The position numbers and the translations under genes are program-made. From Yoonia sp. GPGPB17 (lineage in GTDB: Bacteria; Pseudomonadota; Alphaproteobacteria; Rhodobacterales; Rhodobacteraceae): a stretch of 64,000 nt of DNA. Below the pieces are notes generated by a model. It was not told the origin of the DNA. It worked only from the letters and a program-made list of their open reading frames with translations, and made no database searches. Below, piece after piece: positions 44,948-54,725 of this stretch. Every line of letters starts with the position of its first letter. Position 1 is the stretch's first letter. The stretch spans positions 2,790,001 to 2,854,000 of the forward strand of contig NZ_JATACI010000002.1 of NCBI RefSeq assembly GCF_037892195.1. Direction: 5' to 3'.

Positions 44948-45576
44948 GCCCGTCGTCCGATTGCACTGAACCTTTGGAACAGCGCCTTTGCACGTGCGAC
45001 CCTGCGAACAAAACCGGGTGGGTTGGCGTCGACCTGCAAACCAAGCTCCGAAAAGATCGACCACAGATGTGATACTTCGTTTGGTTGCAAATGTGGTGGA
45101 ACTTTGATTGGGGCGCCGCCTGTTGGTTCCAGAAAGCGCTGCGGGATCTTGAATGGCAGAGATCCTTGGGGGTGCGCCATCAGTTTTTGCTTGGTGCGGG
45201 CAATCGCCCGTGGGTCTGCATCCAAGGGTTCGACCTGAACACGATGCGTCCGGTATGACCCTGTATCCCAATTGAGCAAAACAAGCGCAAAGAGGTCAGA
45301 AGGCCCGGGGCGCAGCGGCAGCGGTTTTGGATCATCAAGATGCAGCACAGGGTCGCTGCGATAAAACGCATGCACCGCAATCGCAAAATCACACTCTGTC
45401 TGGCCCAGCATCCAATAAACCAAAGTGTCATGCTCTGGCCCGCGAGTACGCCGCAAAGTGTCCAGCCACAGGTCTTGTGGCGACGACTTGAGCACACGGC
45501 GCAAGTGCATCTCACTCTCCGAAAGCTTTGATTTGTGGGATATCGGTAGTGCGTTGACGTTGCTGGGAAATATCAT
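44944..45576 (-). CDS. Hypothetical protein
   Basis: With the start at ATG 45576 the protein has 210 residues; the frame extends upstream to 45648. It is soluble, with no signal peptide, and has conserved-looking segments (DTLVYWMLGQTECDFAIAVHAFYRSDP, in parts, and LFALVLLNWDTGSY). These faintly resemble DUF4274-type proteins (CD-x-A and NWD-x-G patterns), but I would not assign the family. The C-terminus is rich in Arg and Ala. It has normal core codon use. Confidence 0.6.
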   Translation of the reverse strand: MIFPSNVNALPISHKSKLSESEMHLRRVLKSSPQDLWLDTLRRTRGPEHDTLVYWMLGQTECDFAIAVHAFYRSDPVLHLDDPKPLPLRPGPSDLFALVLLNWDTGSYRTHRVQVEPLDADPRAIARTKQKLMAHPQGSLPFKIPQRFLEPTGGAPIKVPPHLQPNEVSHLWSIFSELGLQVDANPPGFVRRVARAKALFQRFSAIGRRA

Positions 45577-45804
45577 GACACTTTTACTTTCTGTACGTTT
45601 TAGGTATCGCACTGAAAGCGGTCTGAACTTTGTCTGCGACGAACACATTCAGATATTTATTGTTTCGAAATCGGGTACAATTTTATGAGAATTGGCCGTC
45701 TGCGCTTTCCTTCATGTGAAATGTGGGCATTGGTCGAAGTTTGCCGATAAGCGCGCAATCATTTTGGAGATATGGTATGGTAGGGGATCAGATCGGAGGA
45801 TGAG

Positions 45805-45990
45805 ATGACAAAACATGTACTCGACAGACCAAAGACTGTTTCACCGGCAATGATGAAACAGGCCGTGGCGATCGAACGCCAGAACGGCCCGCATCGGGCA
45901 ACGCTCGCACTGCAACGCCGCCGCCGGAACAGAGCGTGGGATCATCGCGCAAAGTTCTACACGCTGTTCGCGCGTGGTATGGAGCCTTAG
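45805..45990 (+). CDS. Small basic hypothetical protein
   Basis: A 61-residue very basic product (RATLALQRRRRNRAWDHRAKF) beginning at ATG 45805 directly after CGGAGGATGAG, a strong Shine-Dalgarno. A perfect intrinsic terminator follows within 11 bases. The ribosome-binding site and terminator make it a credible gene. It may bind nucleic acid given its charge, but no family is recognised. Confidence 0.65.
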   Translation: MTKHVLDRPKTVSPAMMKQAVAIERQNGPHRATLALQRRRRNRAWDHRAKFYTLFARGMEP

Positions 45991-46000
45991 AATGCAATAA

Positions 46001-46022
46001 GGGGCGCCAGAGCGCCCCTTTT
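46001..46022. terminator. Intrinsic terminator, shared by two converging genes
   Basis: GGGGCGC-CAGA-GCGCCCC forms a perfect 7-bp GC stem with a four-base loop and is followed by TTTT. It ends the small basic protein gene on the plus strand. It lies 20 bases past the end of ilvE on the other strand and may work for both. Confidence 0.85.
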
Positions 46023-46041
46023 CGTATTGGTGATGATGGCG

Positions 46042-46911
46042 TTAGGCTCGCACCAATTTCTCGTAGTCTTCTGAGATCTCGCGCGTGATCGCGCCAACCT
46101 CAAAATTGTAGTCACCGATTTCGCCAACCGGGGTGACCTCCGCTGCCGTACCTGTCAGCCAGCATTGCTCGAACCCTTCCAGTTCTTCGGGCATGATGAC
46201 CCGTTCATTCACGGTCAACCCTTTGTCTTTGAGCATCCCGATCACAGTCTGGCGGGTGATCCCGTTCAGGAAGGCGTCGGCTTTGGGCGTGTGCACCTCG
46301 CCGTCTTTCACGAAGAAGATGTTGGCACCCGTCGCTTCGGCCACATAGCCGCGATAGTCGAACATCATGGCGTCGGAACAGCCCTTTGCCTCTGCCGCAT
46401 GTTTGGACATGGTGGCGATCATATAGAGACCGGCTGCTTTGGCCTGCGATGGGGCGGTTTCGGGGCTGGGGCGTTTCCACTTTGCGATATCAAGCTTGGC
46501 GCCCTTCATCTTGGCGTCGCCATAGTAGTTGCCCCATTCCCAAACCGCTACGGCCAGATGGACCGGGTTGCGGGCCGCGGCGACACCCATGTCTTCACCG
46601 GAACCGCGCCACGCAACGGGGCGCACATAGGCATCGGTCAACCCGTTGGCATCAAGTGCGGCCTGTTTTGCGGCCTCGATTTCATCCACCGTATAGGGGA
46701 TTTCAAAGTCGATCAGTTGACCGGATTTGATCAAACGCTCAGAGTGTGCGCGCGATTTGAAGATTTTGCCAGAGTAGCACCGCTCACCCTCAAAAACGGA
46801 TGAGGCGTAGTGCATGGCATGTGTCAGGACGTGCACTTTTGCATCGCGCCAGTCGACCAACTGGCCGTCCATCCAGATCTTTCCGTCTCTGTCGTCATAT
46901 GCACCGGCCAT
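46042..46911 (-). CDS. ilvE: Branched-chain amino-acid aminotransferase
   Basis: The 289-residue class IV PLP enzyme interconverts Leu, Ile and Val with their 2-oxo acids. It shows VHVLTHAMHYASSVFEGERCY near the N-terminus, the PLP-lysine region (ATMSKHAAEAKGCSDAMM), and the conserved YVAEATGANIFFVKDGEVHTP and LNGITRQTVI blocks. I chose ATG 46911 (MAGAYDD) because GGAGG sits five bases upstream; the upstream in-frame ATG contains that site. It is divergent from petP. Confidence 0.94.
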   Translation of the reverse strand: MAGAYDDRDGKIWMDGQLVDWRDAKVHVLTHAMHYASSVFEGERCYSGKIFKSRAHSERLIKSGQLIDFEIPYTVDEIEAAKQAALDANGLTDAYVRPVAWRGSGEDMGVAAARNPVHLAVAVWEWGNYYGDAKMKGAKLDIAKWKRPSPETAPSQAKAAGLYMIATMSKHAAEAKGCSDAMMFDYRGYVAEATGANIFFVKDGEVHTPKADAFLNGITRQTVIGMLKDKGLTVNERVIMPEELEGFEQCWLTGTAAEVTPVGEIGDYNFEVGAITREISEDYEKLVRA

Positions 46912-47059
46912 CGTATCCTCCATCCGATTTGCATTTGTTACGCTGATAGGTCCGTTTCGGACATAATATTGCGCAGTTTCTGCATTTTCTTACGAGTTGA
47001 TTCTTGGAATGTCAACAAAGCTGACGTATTGTGGGTGAACGACCAATGGGAGGACGCGC

Positions 47060-47566
47060 ATGAACGATGGGATGCCGCCGCAGATGGGCCAGAGCCTGCT
47101 GTTCCTGACGGATGAGCAGCTGCGCAAAGGGATTGAGGCGATGTTCTTTGCATATCGCGGGTTTACGGCGGATCCTGACCGAATCCTTGCGCAAAAGTCC
47201 TATGGTCGTGCCCACCACCGGGCCATCCATTTCATTCATCGCAGCCCCGGAACGACGGTGAATAATCTGTTGTCCATTCTTGGCGTTACAAAACAATCGC
47301 TTAATCGTGTGTTGCGTACTTTGATCGAAGACGGTTTGGTAGCGAGCACCGTAGGGCAGCGTGATAAGCGCGAGCGCCATCTGCATTTGACAGAGGCCGG
47401 TGCCGCGTTGGAGCGTGAACTCTCTGATGCCCAGCGGGACCGGATGCGCGCCGCTTATCGTGCGGCTGGTCCGGCGGCGGTTGTCGGGTTTCGACAGGTG
47501 CTGGAAGCGATGATGGATGAAGAACCGCGCCACCATTATGAGGCGATGAAGGATAGACCGGAATGA
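47060..47566 (+). CDS. petP: MarR-family regulator (PetP type)
   Basis: The 168-residue winged-helix protein has the MarR core: HRAIHFIHRSPGTTVNNLLSILGVTKQSLNRVLRTLIEDGLV in pieces, followed by the wing GQRDKRERHLHLTEAG. GGAGG lies six bases before ATG 47060. It overlaps the response regulator by four bases. This MarR-then-response-regulator order matches petP-petR known from Rhodobacter capsulatus, where the pair is needed for expression of the bc1 complex and growth. The symbol rests on that gene order and the family match. Confidence 0.7.
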   Translation: MNDGMPPQMGQSLLFLTDEQLRKGIEAMFFAYRGFTADPDRILAQKSYGRAHHRAIHFIHRSPGTTVNNLLSILGVTKQSLNRVLRTLIEDGLVASTVGQRDKRERHLHLTEAGAALERELSDAQRDRMRAAYRAAGPAAVVGFRQVLEAMMDEEPRHHYEAMKDRPE

Positions 47567-48264
47567 GTAACGATGACGCACACTTGCTAATTGTCGACGA
47601 TGATGAGCGTATTCGTGGTCTTCTGCAGAAGTTCCTGATGCGGTCCGGTTTCCTCGTCAGTACCGCCCGCGATGCCGCGCACGCGCGGCGCATTCTGTCG
47701 GGGCTGGAGTTTGATTTGATCGTGCTGGATGTGATGATGCCGGGCGAAGATGGCATGGCGCTCTGCCGTGATCTGCGCAAAACGATCACGACGCCGATCA
47801 TGTTGCTGACCGCCAAGGGCGGCACGGATGACCGGATTACCGGGCTTGAGGCCGGGGCGGATGATTATCTGGCCAAACCGTTCGAGCCAAAGGAACTACT
47901 GCTGCGCATCAACGCCATTCTGCGCCGCATGCCTGCGGCAGAGCCTGCAGTTGTCTTGCCCAAGGTCCTCAATATGGGTCCCGTGCGCTATGACATTGAG
48001 CGCGGCGAGATGTGGCATGGTGAAAAGCTGGTGCGGTTGACCGCGACGGAAAGCCAGTTGATGCGCATCTTCTCGGGTTCTCCGGGTGAGGCGGTGACGC
48101 GGACCCGGCTGGTTGAGGAGTTGAGCCGGTCGGGCGGACAGACCCAGGAACGCGCGGTGGATGTGCAGATCACGCGGCTGCGCCGCAAGATTGAGCTGGA
48201 CCCCAAGCAACCGCGCTATCTACAGACGGTACGCGGTGCAGGGTATATGCTGGCACCGGAGTAG
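47563..48264 (+). CDS. petR: OmpR-family response regulator (PetR type)
   Basis: The 233-residue protein has a receiver domain with the acidic pocket DDD (residues 12-14), phosphorylation site Asp56 (LIVLDVMMPG) and the Thr/Lys of LLTAKG and LAKPFEPKELLLR. An OmpR/PhoB winged helix follows (LTATESQLMRIF, then VDVQITRLRRKIELDP, and the end TVRGAGYML). No histidine kinase adjoins it. The start overlaps the MarR gene, so the two are coupled, as for petP-petR in relatives. Confidence 0.85.
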   Translation: MSNDDAHLLIVDDDERIRGLLQKFLMRSGFLVSTARDAAHARRILSGLEFDLIVLDVMMPGEDGMALCRDLRKTITTPIMLLTAKGGTDDRITGLEAGADDYLAKPFEPKELLLRINAILRRMPAAEPAVVLPKVLNMGPVRYDIERGEMWHGEKLVRLTATESQLMRIFSGSPGEAVTRTRLVEELSRSGGQTQERAVDVQITRLRRKIELDPKQPRYLQTVRGAGYMLAPE

Positions 48265-48318
48265 ACGGAAACCGCCCCCGCGGTATTTTTCAACATGAGA
48301 AGATGATTGACCTGGATT

Positions 48319-49065
48319 TTACCTGAGCTGTAGGTGGATATGATCATCGTGGCGGGCAGCCCGGCATCCTTGGAAGCGGATCTTGGTGTGGGTGATGTCG
48401 AGGCTTTGAAGCAGATGCGGTTCGACGAAAATGCGCCCTATGCGTGGATCATCTGCTAGAATTTGCAGCACCGCGCGGTTGCGTTCGGGTGCCAACGTAT
48501 AGTTCGGCCACAGCGGTTGCAGCGCTACAAAGTCCCATCGCAGTGATGGCCAAGTGGGTGTGCAATTGGTTGGCCCCGGCTCAAAGGCAAAGTACCCGAT
48601 GGGGGAGCGCGTCGCTCCAGCCAGATACCCTGTCCCATCTTGGTAATAGAATGCGAGATCCGCTTTCTCACCATCGTCGTGGGACAGGTGCGGAAGTAGC
48701 GGAAAGTTATCGAAGAATGGGAAGTTTGCATCCAGAACCAGCGTGACCGTACCCGGATAGCGTTCATCCATCTCAATTGCCGTTGCTTCGAGGGCTTCGG
48801 CGAGTTCAGGCGTCACGTAGTTTCGGTTCAGGGCACAGTACATCCAGTGTTGCACCTGAAGAGGGCCATCCGCGGCGCAGCTCAATGCAGTGCGGCCAAA
48901 GCTGGGCGCGATCCAGAGTGTCCCGAGCGTCATCGCCGTGTACGTCAGCAGAAACGCGAACAACCGTCTGCGGAACATAAGTGCTACGATCCATGCCAGA
49001 CCACCGATCTGCGTCAGCACGGTGAGAAGCAGTACGCATATGGATTGAAGAAAGAAGCGGATCAC
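48319..49065 (-). CDS. Membrane-anchored protein with MepA-like C-terminus
   Basis: The 248-residue protein has two hydrophobic N-terminal segments (ICVLLLTVLTQIGGLAWIVALMF and LFAFLLTYTAMTLGTLWIAP), then a periplasmic domain. The C-terminus RFQGCRAARHDDHIHLQL has the H-D-x-H-x-H-like signature of penicillin-insensitive murein endopeptidases (MepA, M74). A role in cutting peptidoglycan cross-links is an inference from this short motif; other zinc-site residues are less clear. A longer homologous block was not recognised. Confidence 0.55.
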   Translation of the reverse strand: MIRFFLQSICVLLLTVLTQIGGLAWIVALMFRRRLFAFLLTYTAMTLGTLWIAPSFGRTALSCAADGPLQVQHWMYCALNRNYVTPELAEALEATAIEMDERYPGTVTLVLDANFPFFDNFPLLPHLSHDDGEKADLAFYYQDGTGYLAGATRSPIGYFAFEPGPTNCTPTWPSLRWDFVALQPLWPNYTLAPERNRAVLQILADDPRIGRIFVEPHLLQSLDITHTKIRFQGCRAARHDDHIHLQLR

Positions 49066-49168
49066 TTCAATAGACTAACTTAGGATTTATGATCAACAAG
49101 TGGAAAGGTGCTACGCATTGATGACAAAGGCGGTTGTGCTTCGGCCCTGAATCTCGTCTTTTGTCTTC

Positions 49169-50091
49169 ATGACAACAGCACTAATTTCTCATGAAGACTG
49201 CGCGGATCATGTAACCCCCCCGGCCACCCTGAACAGGTGGCCCGATTGGATGCGGTCTTGGGTGCGCTGAGCGGTTTTGATTTGCAGAGGGTGAAGGCGC
49301 CGTTGGCGGCGGAAGATGATCTGCTGCGCGCCCACCCAAAAGCCCATGTCGATGCTATTCGTGCAGCGGCCCCCGCAGAGGGGTGGCGTTCCTTAGATGC
49401 CGATACGCATATGTCTGTCGGTACCTTGAAAGCCGCCTATCGCGCGGCAGGTGGCGTGGTCCGCGCCGTGGATATGGTGCTGGGCGGTGAGGCGGCGAAT
49501 GCCTTTGCCGCCGTGCGCCCGCCGGGGCATCATGCGGAACGGCAGACGGCGATGGGATTTTGCTTTTTTGGCAATGTCGTGATTGGGGCCAAACATGCGC
49601 TCGACCATCATGGGCTGGACCGCGTGGCGATTGTTGATTTTGATGTCCACCACGGCAATGGCACACAGGACCTGGTCGAGGATGATCCGCGCATTCTGTT
49701 CTGCTCGACCCATCAATCCCCGCTTTACCCCGGCACGGGCGCCGCGCATGAGGTGGGTGTGGATAATGTGCTGAATGTCCCCTTGCCCGGCGGGACTAGC
49801 TCAAAGGTGTTTCGCGATGTTATGGAACGCGTTGTCTTGCCCCGTGTTGACGCATTCTCTCCGCAACTCGTCATAATTTCGGCTGGATTTGATGCACATA
49901 TGGATGATCCATTGGCGGGTATGAACCTGACGACCGAAGATTTTGGTTGGGTCACCGAACGCCTGTGTGATGTGGCCGACCGTCATTGTCAGGGTCGGGT
50001 GGTATCGAGTTTAGAAGGTGGATATGACTTGGCGGCATTGGGCGCATCTGCGGCAGCCCATGTGAAGGTATTGGAGGAACGCGGCCGATGA
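49169..50091 (+). CDS. Histone-deacetylase-family amidohydrolase, one apparent frameshift
   Basis: The first codons (TALISHEDCADHV) start at ATG 49169, and the rest of the family pattern follows in another frame: GHPEQVARLDAVLGALSG, RPPGHHAERQTAMGFCFFGN with the paired His, DVHHGNGTQ, and the zinc-site Asp in IISAGFDAHMDDPL. The break lies in the C-run 49215-49221. An expected TPAGHPE would contain GCCGGC; one lost G gives exactly the observed run. TPPGH with one lost base is also possible. After repair it is about 307 residues. Such enzymes deacetylate polyamines or other amides in bacteria. It overlaps xseB by four bases. Confidence 0.85.
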
Positions 50092-50321
50092 CCGACGTTG
50101 AAAAGATGAGTTTTGAAGATGCGATCAAAGAGCTGGAAACGGTTGTCGGCCAGCTTGAACGCGGCGATGTTGCCTTGGATGAAAGCATCGCCCTTTATGA
50201 GCGTGGTGCGGCATTGAAAGCCCGTTGCGAGGCCAAGTTGAAAGAGGCCGAAGAAAAGGTCGCCAAGATCACTTTGGGTGAAGGCGGCGCACCAGCAGGG
50301 ACGGCTCCACTCGATGGCTGA
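50088..50321 (+). CDS. xseB: Exodeoxyribonuclease VII small subunit
   Basis: The 77-residue protein is a typical XseB: MSFEDAIKELETVVGQLERGDVALDESIALYERG in broken form, a two-helix coiled-coil. It binds many-fold to the large subunit XseA (not in the window) to degrade single-stranded DNA. It is coupled by overlaps to the deacetylase-like gene upstream and to ispA downstream, the usual xseB-ispA-dxs order in alphaproteobacteria. Confidence 0.96.
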   Translation: MTDVEKMSFEDAIKELETVVGQLERGDVALDESIALYERGAALKARCEAKLKEAEEKVAKITLGEGGAPAGTAPLDG

Positions 50322-51222
50322 GGGCGCGCAGACATATCAAATCGCCGCCTTGCAACGCAAACCTTTGGAAAAGGCTTTGGCAAACGCATCAAAGATTGCG
50401 GAAGCCAGAATTGGTTTTGCGCTGACCGGATTGGAGGGCGATGTGCCGGCGGCGATGCTCTATGCCGCCTCGGGTGGTAAGGCTTTGCGGGCGTTTTTGG
50501 CTTTGGAAACAGCACGCATGCTCGGGATCAATCCGGTCGCTGTGGCCGGTGCTGCCGCTGCAATTGAATGCATCCATGCTTATTCGCTGGTTCACGATGA
50601 CCTGCCTTGCATGGATGACGATGAGCTGCGTCGTGGTCAGCCGACGGTGCATAAAAAGTGGGATGAGGCGACGGCCGTTCTGGCAGGTGACGGATTGCAG
50701 GCCCTGGCGTTTGAATTGCTGGTACAGGCCGAATGCGGACCACGGGCGAAACTGAACCTGATCATGTCATTGGCCAACGCTGCGGGTGTCCGTGGCATGG
50801 TTGGTGGACAGGCGGCTGATATTGCTGCTGAAACCGCCGCAGTACCGCTTGATTTGCAGCAAGTTATGGATTTGCAGGCGGCCAAGACAGGCGCGTTGAT
50901 TTCGTGGTCAGCCCTTGTTGGGCCGCGTATGGCCGAAGCGGAGCGGGAACCGCTTTCGATTTACGGTGCTTACCTTGGTCTGGCCTTTCAGATTGCCGAT
51001 GACGTGCTGGATACGACGGGAGACGCCGATACTGTCGGTAAGGCCGTTGGCAAGGATGCTGCGGCTGGCAAAGCCACTTTTGTGTCACTACTTGGCCTGG
51101 ATGGGGCAAAAAGCCGCGCGGCAGCGCTGGTGGAAGAGGCCTGTGATGCGCTATCTCCCTATGGTGACGACGCCGACACGTTGAAAGAGGCCGCACAGTT
51201 TGTGATTGCGCGCACGCATTAA
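50314..51222 (+). CDS. ispA: Farnesyl/geranyl diphosphate synthase
   Basis: The 302-residue prenyltransferase joins isopentenyl units to make C15 diphosphate. It has the first aspartate-rich motif [20 protein letters not shown], the GGKALR site, [10 protein letters not shown], and the second motif [12 protein letters not shown] 50314 overlaps the xseB stop. The gene contains one of only two GCCGGC sequences I found in the window (50445-50450, in DVPAAML), with the frame intact there. It is followed by dxs, which provides its substrates through the MEP pathway. Confidence 0.95.
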   Translation: MAEGAQTYQIAALQRKPLEKALANASKIAEARIGFALTGLEGDVPAAMLYAASGGKALRAFLALETARMLGINPVAVAGAAAAIECIHAYSLVHDDLPCMDDDELRRGQPTVHKKWDEATAVLAGDGLQALAFELLVQAECGPRAKLNLIMSLANAAGVRGMVGGQAADIAAETAAVPLDLQQVMDLQAAKTGALISWSALVGPRMAEAEREPLSIYGAYLGLAFQIADDVLDTTGDADTVGKAVGKDAAAGKATFVSLLGLDGAKSRAAALVEEACDALSPYGDDADTLKEAAQFVIARTH

Positions 51223-51233
51223 GAAGGGTCGCT

Positions 51234-53148
51234 ATGTCTGACCAGCCCCACACCCCTGTTCTGGATCGCGTCAACATGCCTGATGACATGAAAGGCATGT
51301 CAGACGCCGAGTTGCGCCAGCTGGCAGATGAATTGCGGGCCGAGACGATTTCGGCTGTATCCGTGACGGGCGGGCATTTGGGTGCCGGTCTGGGTGTGGT
51401 TGAGATGACAGTGGCGTTGCACGCCGTTTTTGATGCGCCCAAGGACAAGATCATCTGGGATGTGTCGCACCAGTGTTACCCGCACAAGATCCTGACAGGG
51501 CGCCGGGACCGTATTCGCACCTTGCGGACCGAAGGTGGGTTGAGTGGTTTTACCAAGCGGTCCGAGAGCCCCTATGACCCGTTTGGCGCGGCCCACTCCA
51601 GTACATCGATATCAGCGGCCCTTGGTTTTGCTGTGGCCCGTGATCTGGGCGGTGAAGGTGGCGATGCGATTGCCGTGATCGGCGATGGCGCGATGTCGGC
51701 GGGCATGGCTTATGAGGCAATGAATAATGCCGGTCATTTGGGTAAACGCCTGATCGTGATCCTCAATGACAATGAAATGTCGATTGCGCCGCCGACCGGG
51801 GCGATGTCATCCTATCTGTCGCGTCTCTATGCTGGTGAACCGTTTCAGGAGTTCAAAGCTGCCGCCAAAGGCGCTGTCTCGCTGCTGCCAGAACCGTTTC
51901 GCGAAGGGGCCAAGCGCGCTAAGGATATGCTTAAGCATATGACCGTGGGTGGGACGCTGTTTGAAGAGCTGGGTTTTTCCTATCTGGGTCCGATTGATGG
52001 GCACGATATGGAACAGCTTTTGTCCGTGCTGCGCACGGTGAAAGAGCGTGCCGATGGCCCGATCCTGATCCATGCGATTACGAAGAAGGGCAAAGGCTAT
52101 GCGCCTGCCGAGCGCGCCAACGACAAGGGTCATGCGACGGCCAAGTTTGATGTCATCACCGGACAGCAAAAGAAAGCGCCAAGCAATGCGCCATCTTATA
52201 CCTCTGTGTTCTCGGAAACCCTGTGCAAGCTGGCCGCCGATGATCCTAAGATTTGTGCGATAACGGCGGCGATGCCAGACGGCACGGGCCTGACCAAGTT
52301 TATGGAACGCTATACCAGCCGCTGTTTTGATGTCGGGATCGCCGAGCAGCATGCGGTGACATTTAGTGCTCAGCCTTGCGGCTGGCGGCATGCGTCCGTT
52401 TTGTGCGCTTTATTCGACATTCTTGCAACGTGGCTATGATCAGGTTGTCCATGATGTTGCGATCCAGCGTTTGCCGGTCCGCTTTGCGATTGATCGTGCG
52501 GGGCTTGTTGGGGCCGACGGTGCGACCCATGCGGGCTCTTTTGATATCGGCTATCTGGCGAGCCTGCCCGGACTTGTTGTGATGGCGGCGGCTGATGAGG
52601 CCGAACTGGTACGTATGGTTGCCACTGCCGCTGCGCATGATGAGGGTCCTATCGCTTTCCGCTTTCCGCGGGGCGAAGGTGTGGGCGTTGACATCCCAGA
52701 AAACGCGGAACCGCTGGAGATTGGCAAGGGCCGGATGATCCGCGAGGGCAAACAGGTGGCGATCCTGTCTTTTGGCACACGCTTGCAAGAGGTGGTTGCA
52801 GCCTGTGAAGCTCTGGGAGCGAAGGGGATCAAACCGACGGTGGCTGATGCCCGCTTTGCCAAACCGCTCGACCGGGATTTGATTTTGCAGCTGGCTGCGG
52901 AGCACGATGCGCTGATCACCGTTGAAGAGGGCGCCGTAGGTGGTTTTGGATCACATGTCGCTCAGCTATTGGCCGACGAGGGCGTCTTTGATGATGGCCT
53001 AAAGTACCGGTCGATGGTGCTGCCCGATATCTTTATTGATCAGGCCAGCCCAAAGGCGATGTATGATGTGGTTGGCATGAATGCCGAGCATATCGAGGCG
53101 AAGGTACTTGAAGTGATGGGCGTGGCAACGTTGGAGAAGCGCGCTTAG
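51234..53148 (+). CDS. dxs: 1-deoxy-D-xylulose-5-phosphate synthase, one apparent frameshift
   Basis: Dxs makes the first MEP-pathway intermediate from pyruvate and glyceraldehyde 3-phosphate with thiamine diphosphate. It has [34 protein letters not shown], the ThDP/Mg motif [18 protein letters not shown], and the transketolase-like second half ([29 protein letters not shown]). The frame breaks at 52368-52374 (GCTCAGC). Repair to GCCGGC gives the standard [22 protein letters not shown]. The repaired protein is about 637 residues, normal for the family. A real frameshift in this essential gene would be lethal unless a second copy exists, so an artefact is more likely. Confidence 0.94.
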
Positions 53149-53465
53149 GGTCTATGGCGGTTTAGAGTCCAAGGCGGAAGTCTTCTAATGATGCTGCGAG
53201 CACACGCAGCGCAAATTGTGCGGCGCTCGCACTGTCTGTTCCTCTGCAAGTTGGCGCGAAAACCGGCCGTTCGAAGGCTAAGCGGAGCGGATCGTTGGAG
53301 CAATTCACAGGGTGCGGACGAAGCTGAAGTCCACCGCCTATTGCTGCCAAATCAAATCAAATTCGTCGCAAACTCGCCCCAATTTGAACATGGAGGACAT
53401 ATTGAAGGTCGCTGTGGGCGATCAGCGAGTGATTGTGCCCAATCTGACCAACCAAAGAGATCAAA
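53149..53465. other. Intergenic region between dxs and a lipoprotein gene
   Basis: About 317 bases with no gene that I can support. Short frames on both strands lack ribosome-binding sites. A promoter for the lipoprotein is expected here but not identified with confidence. Confidence 0.4.
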
Positions 53466-54128
53466 ATGAAAAAACTGACGCTTCTCGCCGCACTGCCCCT
53501 GCTTACAGCTTGCGCCAGCGGCGGCTCTGGTGGCGATGTTGATAGCACTGCCTCGGCATCTAGTCGACCGGTCGCGATAGCGGTGAGTGGTGGGCAAATC
53601 ACCCCCTATGTCACTGGGAACGGCTACCGTCTCACCGATGGCGTTTTTCTAGATAATCTGGATATTCCGACCCCCGGAAATGTCGCCGGTGAAGAGCTGG
53701 TTTTGACTGGAAGCTTCGGACTCGCAGGTGCTGTGTTTACTGGCGACAATGTCATCGTCGCGGCTGCGGGGGGCAGTGATGGCCTTAGTGACGGCTTTTC
53801 AATCATACAAGGCACTACCGAAGCGATACCCACCGGCAATGTCACTTATCAGGGGCACTATACTGTGGCTGCTGACGATGAAATCGCCGGACATGGCGCA
53901 CTTGACCTGCAATATGCGTTCTTCAACAACACCTTGGTCGGCAGGTCTGATGATGCACGCCTCAGTGTATTTGGCACCGTCGACAACAACGGCGTAATCA
54001 CTGGCAGCGTAGATTTCGACGGGACCGACATGGCGTTGGATGGCGGCATCTACGGCAGCGACGCAAATGAGGTTGCAGCGGGTTTCAGTGACTCCGATCT
54101 CGGCGGTTATTTTTACGGAAAACGGTAG
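53466..54128 (+). CDS. Putative surface lipoprotein with TbpB-like barrel
   Basis: The 220-residue protein begins with a lipoprotein signal ending LLTACASGG (lipobox, Cys16). The mature part is glycine- and aspartate-rich with alternating strands, and the end (GTVDNNGVITGSVDF, then DLGGYFYGKR) resembles the small beta-barrel of TbpB-type surface lipoproteins, where GxFYG near the C-terminus is common. Function is unknown; binding of a host or environmental ligand would be speculation. Confidence 0.65.
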   Translation: MKKLTLLAALPLLTACASGGSGGDVDSTASASSRPVAIAVSGGQITPYVTGNGYRLTDGVFLDNLDIPTPGNVAGEELVLTGSFGLAGAVFTGDNVIVAAAGGSDGLSDGFSIIQGTTEAIPTGNVTYQGHYTVAADDEIAGHGALDLQYAFFNNTLVGRSDDARLSVFGTVDNNGVITGSVDFDGTDMALDGGIYGSDANEVAAGFSDSDLGGYFYGKR

Positions 54129-54464
54129 TATATGCCAGTCTGCGCTCCGGCATAAAGTTGAGCATATGCAACTATGTGCCGCATCTCTTATCTCCGCCTT
54201 CTTCAAGTCTTAGCCTTGACGGGATGTGCGTTGAATATAAGGATCAAAAGCAGAACCTAGCGCAGCCGCAGAGAAATTGCGGTTTGGATCTTGTGTTCCG
54301 GGACGCTCGGCAATGACTGCTTTCGTGACAACGGCCGCGGTGCGGCAAGGCCTCTGTTGCACCTGCCAGGCGATGCTGCGTCAGCGAAGCGCGAAAACCT
54401 AGAGTCAGCTCTGTCCGCATGCCCGCCATTGCCTGCAACGCGTGCCTCGGCTACCCTTTCCACT
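54129..54464. other. Intergenic region
   Basis: About 336 bases with no supported gene. A small palindromic GCATATGC-like sequence occurs near 54160. Nothing else stands out. Confidence 0.4.
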
Positions 54465-54641
54465 ATGAAACATGTCCCGAAAGAAACCACCGATGATGCC
54501 CTTATTCAGGAATTCCTGAACAAAGGTGGCAAAGTCAGTGTGGGTAAAACCAAACCTTTGGCGGCGGAACTGGGTCTAAGCAACAATGTTTGGAACAATA
54601 AGCTGACCAAGGAAGAAAAAGCTGCGCGCGACAAAAAGTAA
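54465..54641 (+). CDS. Small lysine-rich hypothetical protein
   Basis: A 58-residue product starting at ATG 54465. It has an acidic start and then GGKVSVGKTKPLAAELGLSNNVWNNKLTKEEKAAR in parts. The frame continues upstream to 54291, but that part is unlikely coding. It resembles small conserved proteins of Rhodobacterales of unknown role. There is no strong ribosome-binding site. Confidence 0.5.
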   Translation: MKHVPKETTDDALIQEFLNKGGKVSVGKTKPLAAELGLSNNVWNNKLTKEEKAARDKK

Positions 54642-54725
54642 GTCGGCGTAGAATTGATATGGCTTGCGCCAGATCAATGCGCTTGCGTGTTGTTTCTTCA
54701 TGCTGGCAGCAAAGGAGGATATCCG

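Noticed and set aside
52368..52374. Programmed ribosomal frameshifting in the broken genes
   Set aside because: The sites have no slippery heptamer or conserved downstream structure, need shifts of different size and sign, and occur in unrelated genes; the common factor is the expected GCCGGC.
51234..53148. dxs, gltB and fdsGB as true pseudogenes
   Set aside because: Every domain and motif is present on both sides of each break, the repairs are one or two bases at a common motif, and loss of dxs and gltB together is not credible in a free-living cell.
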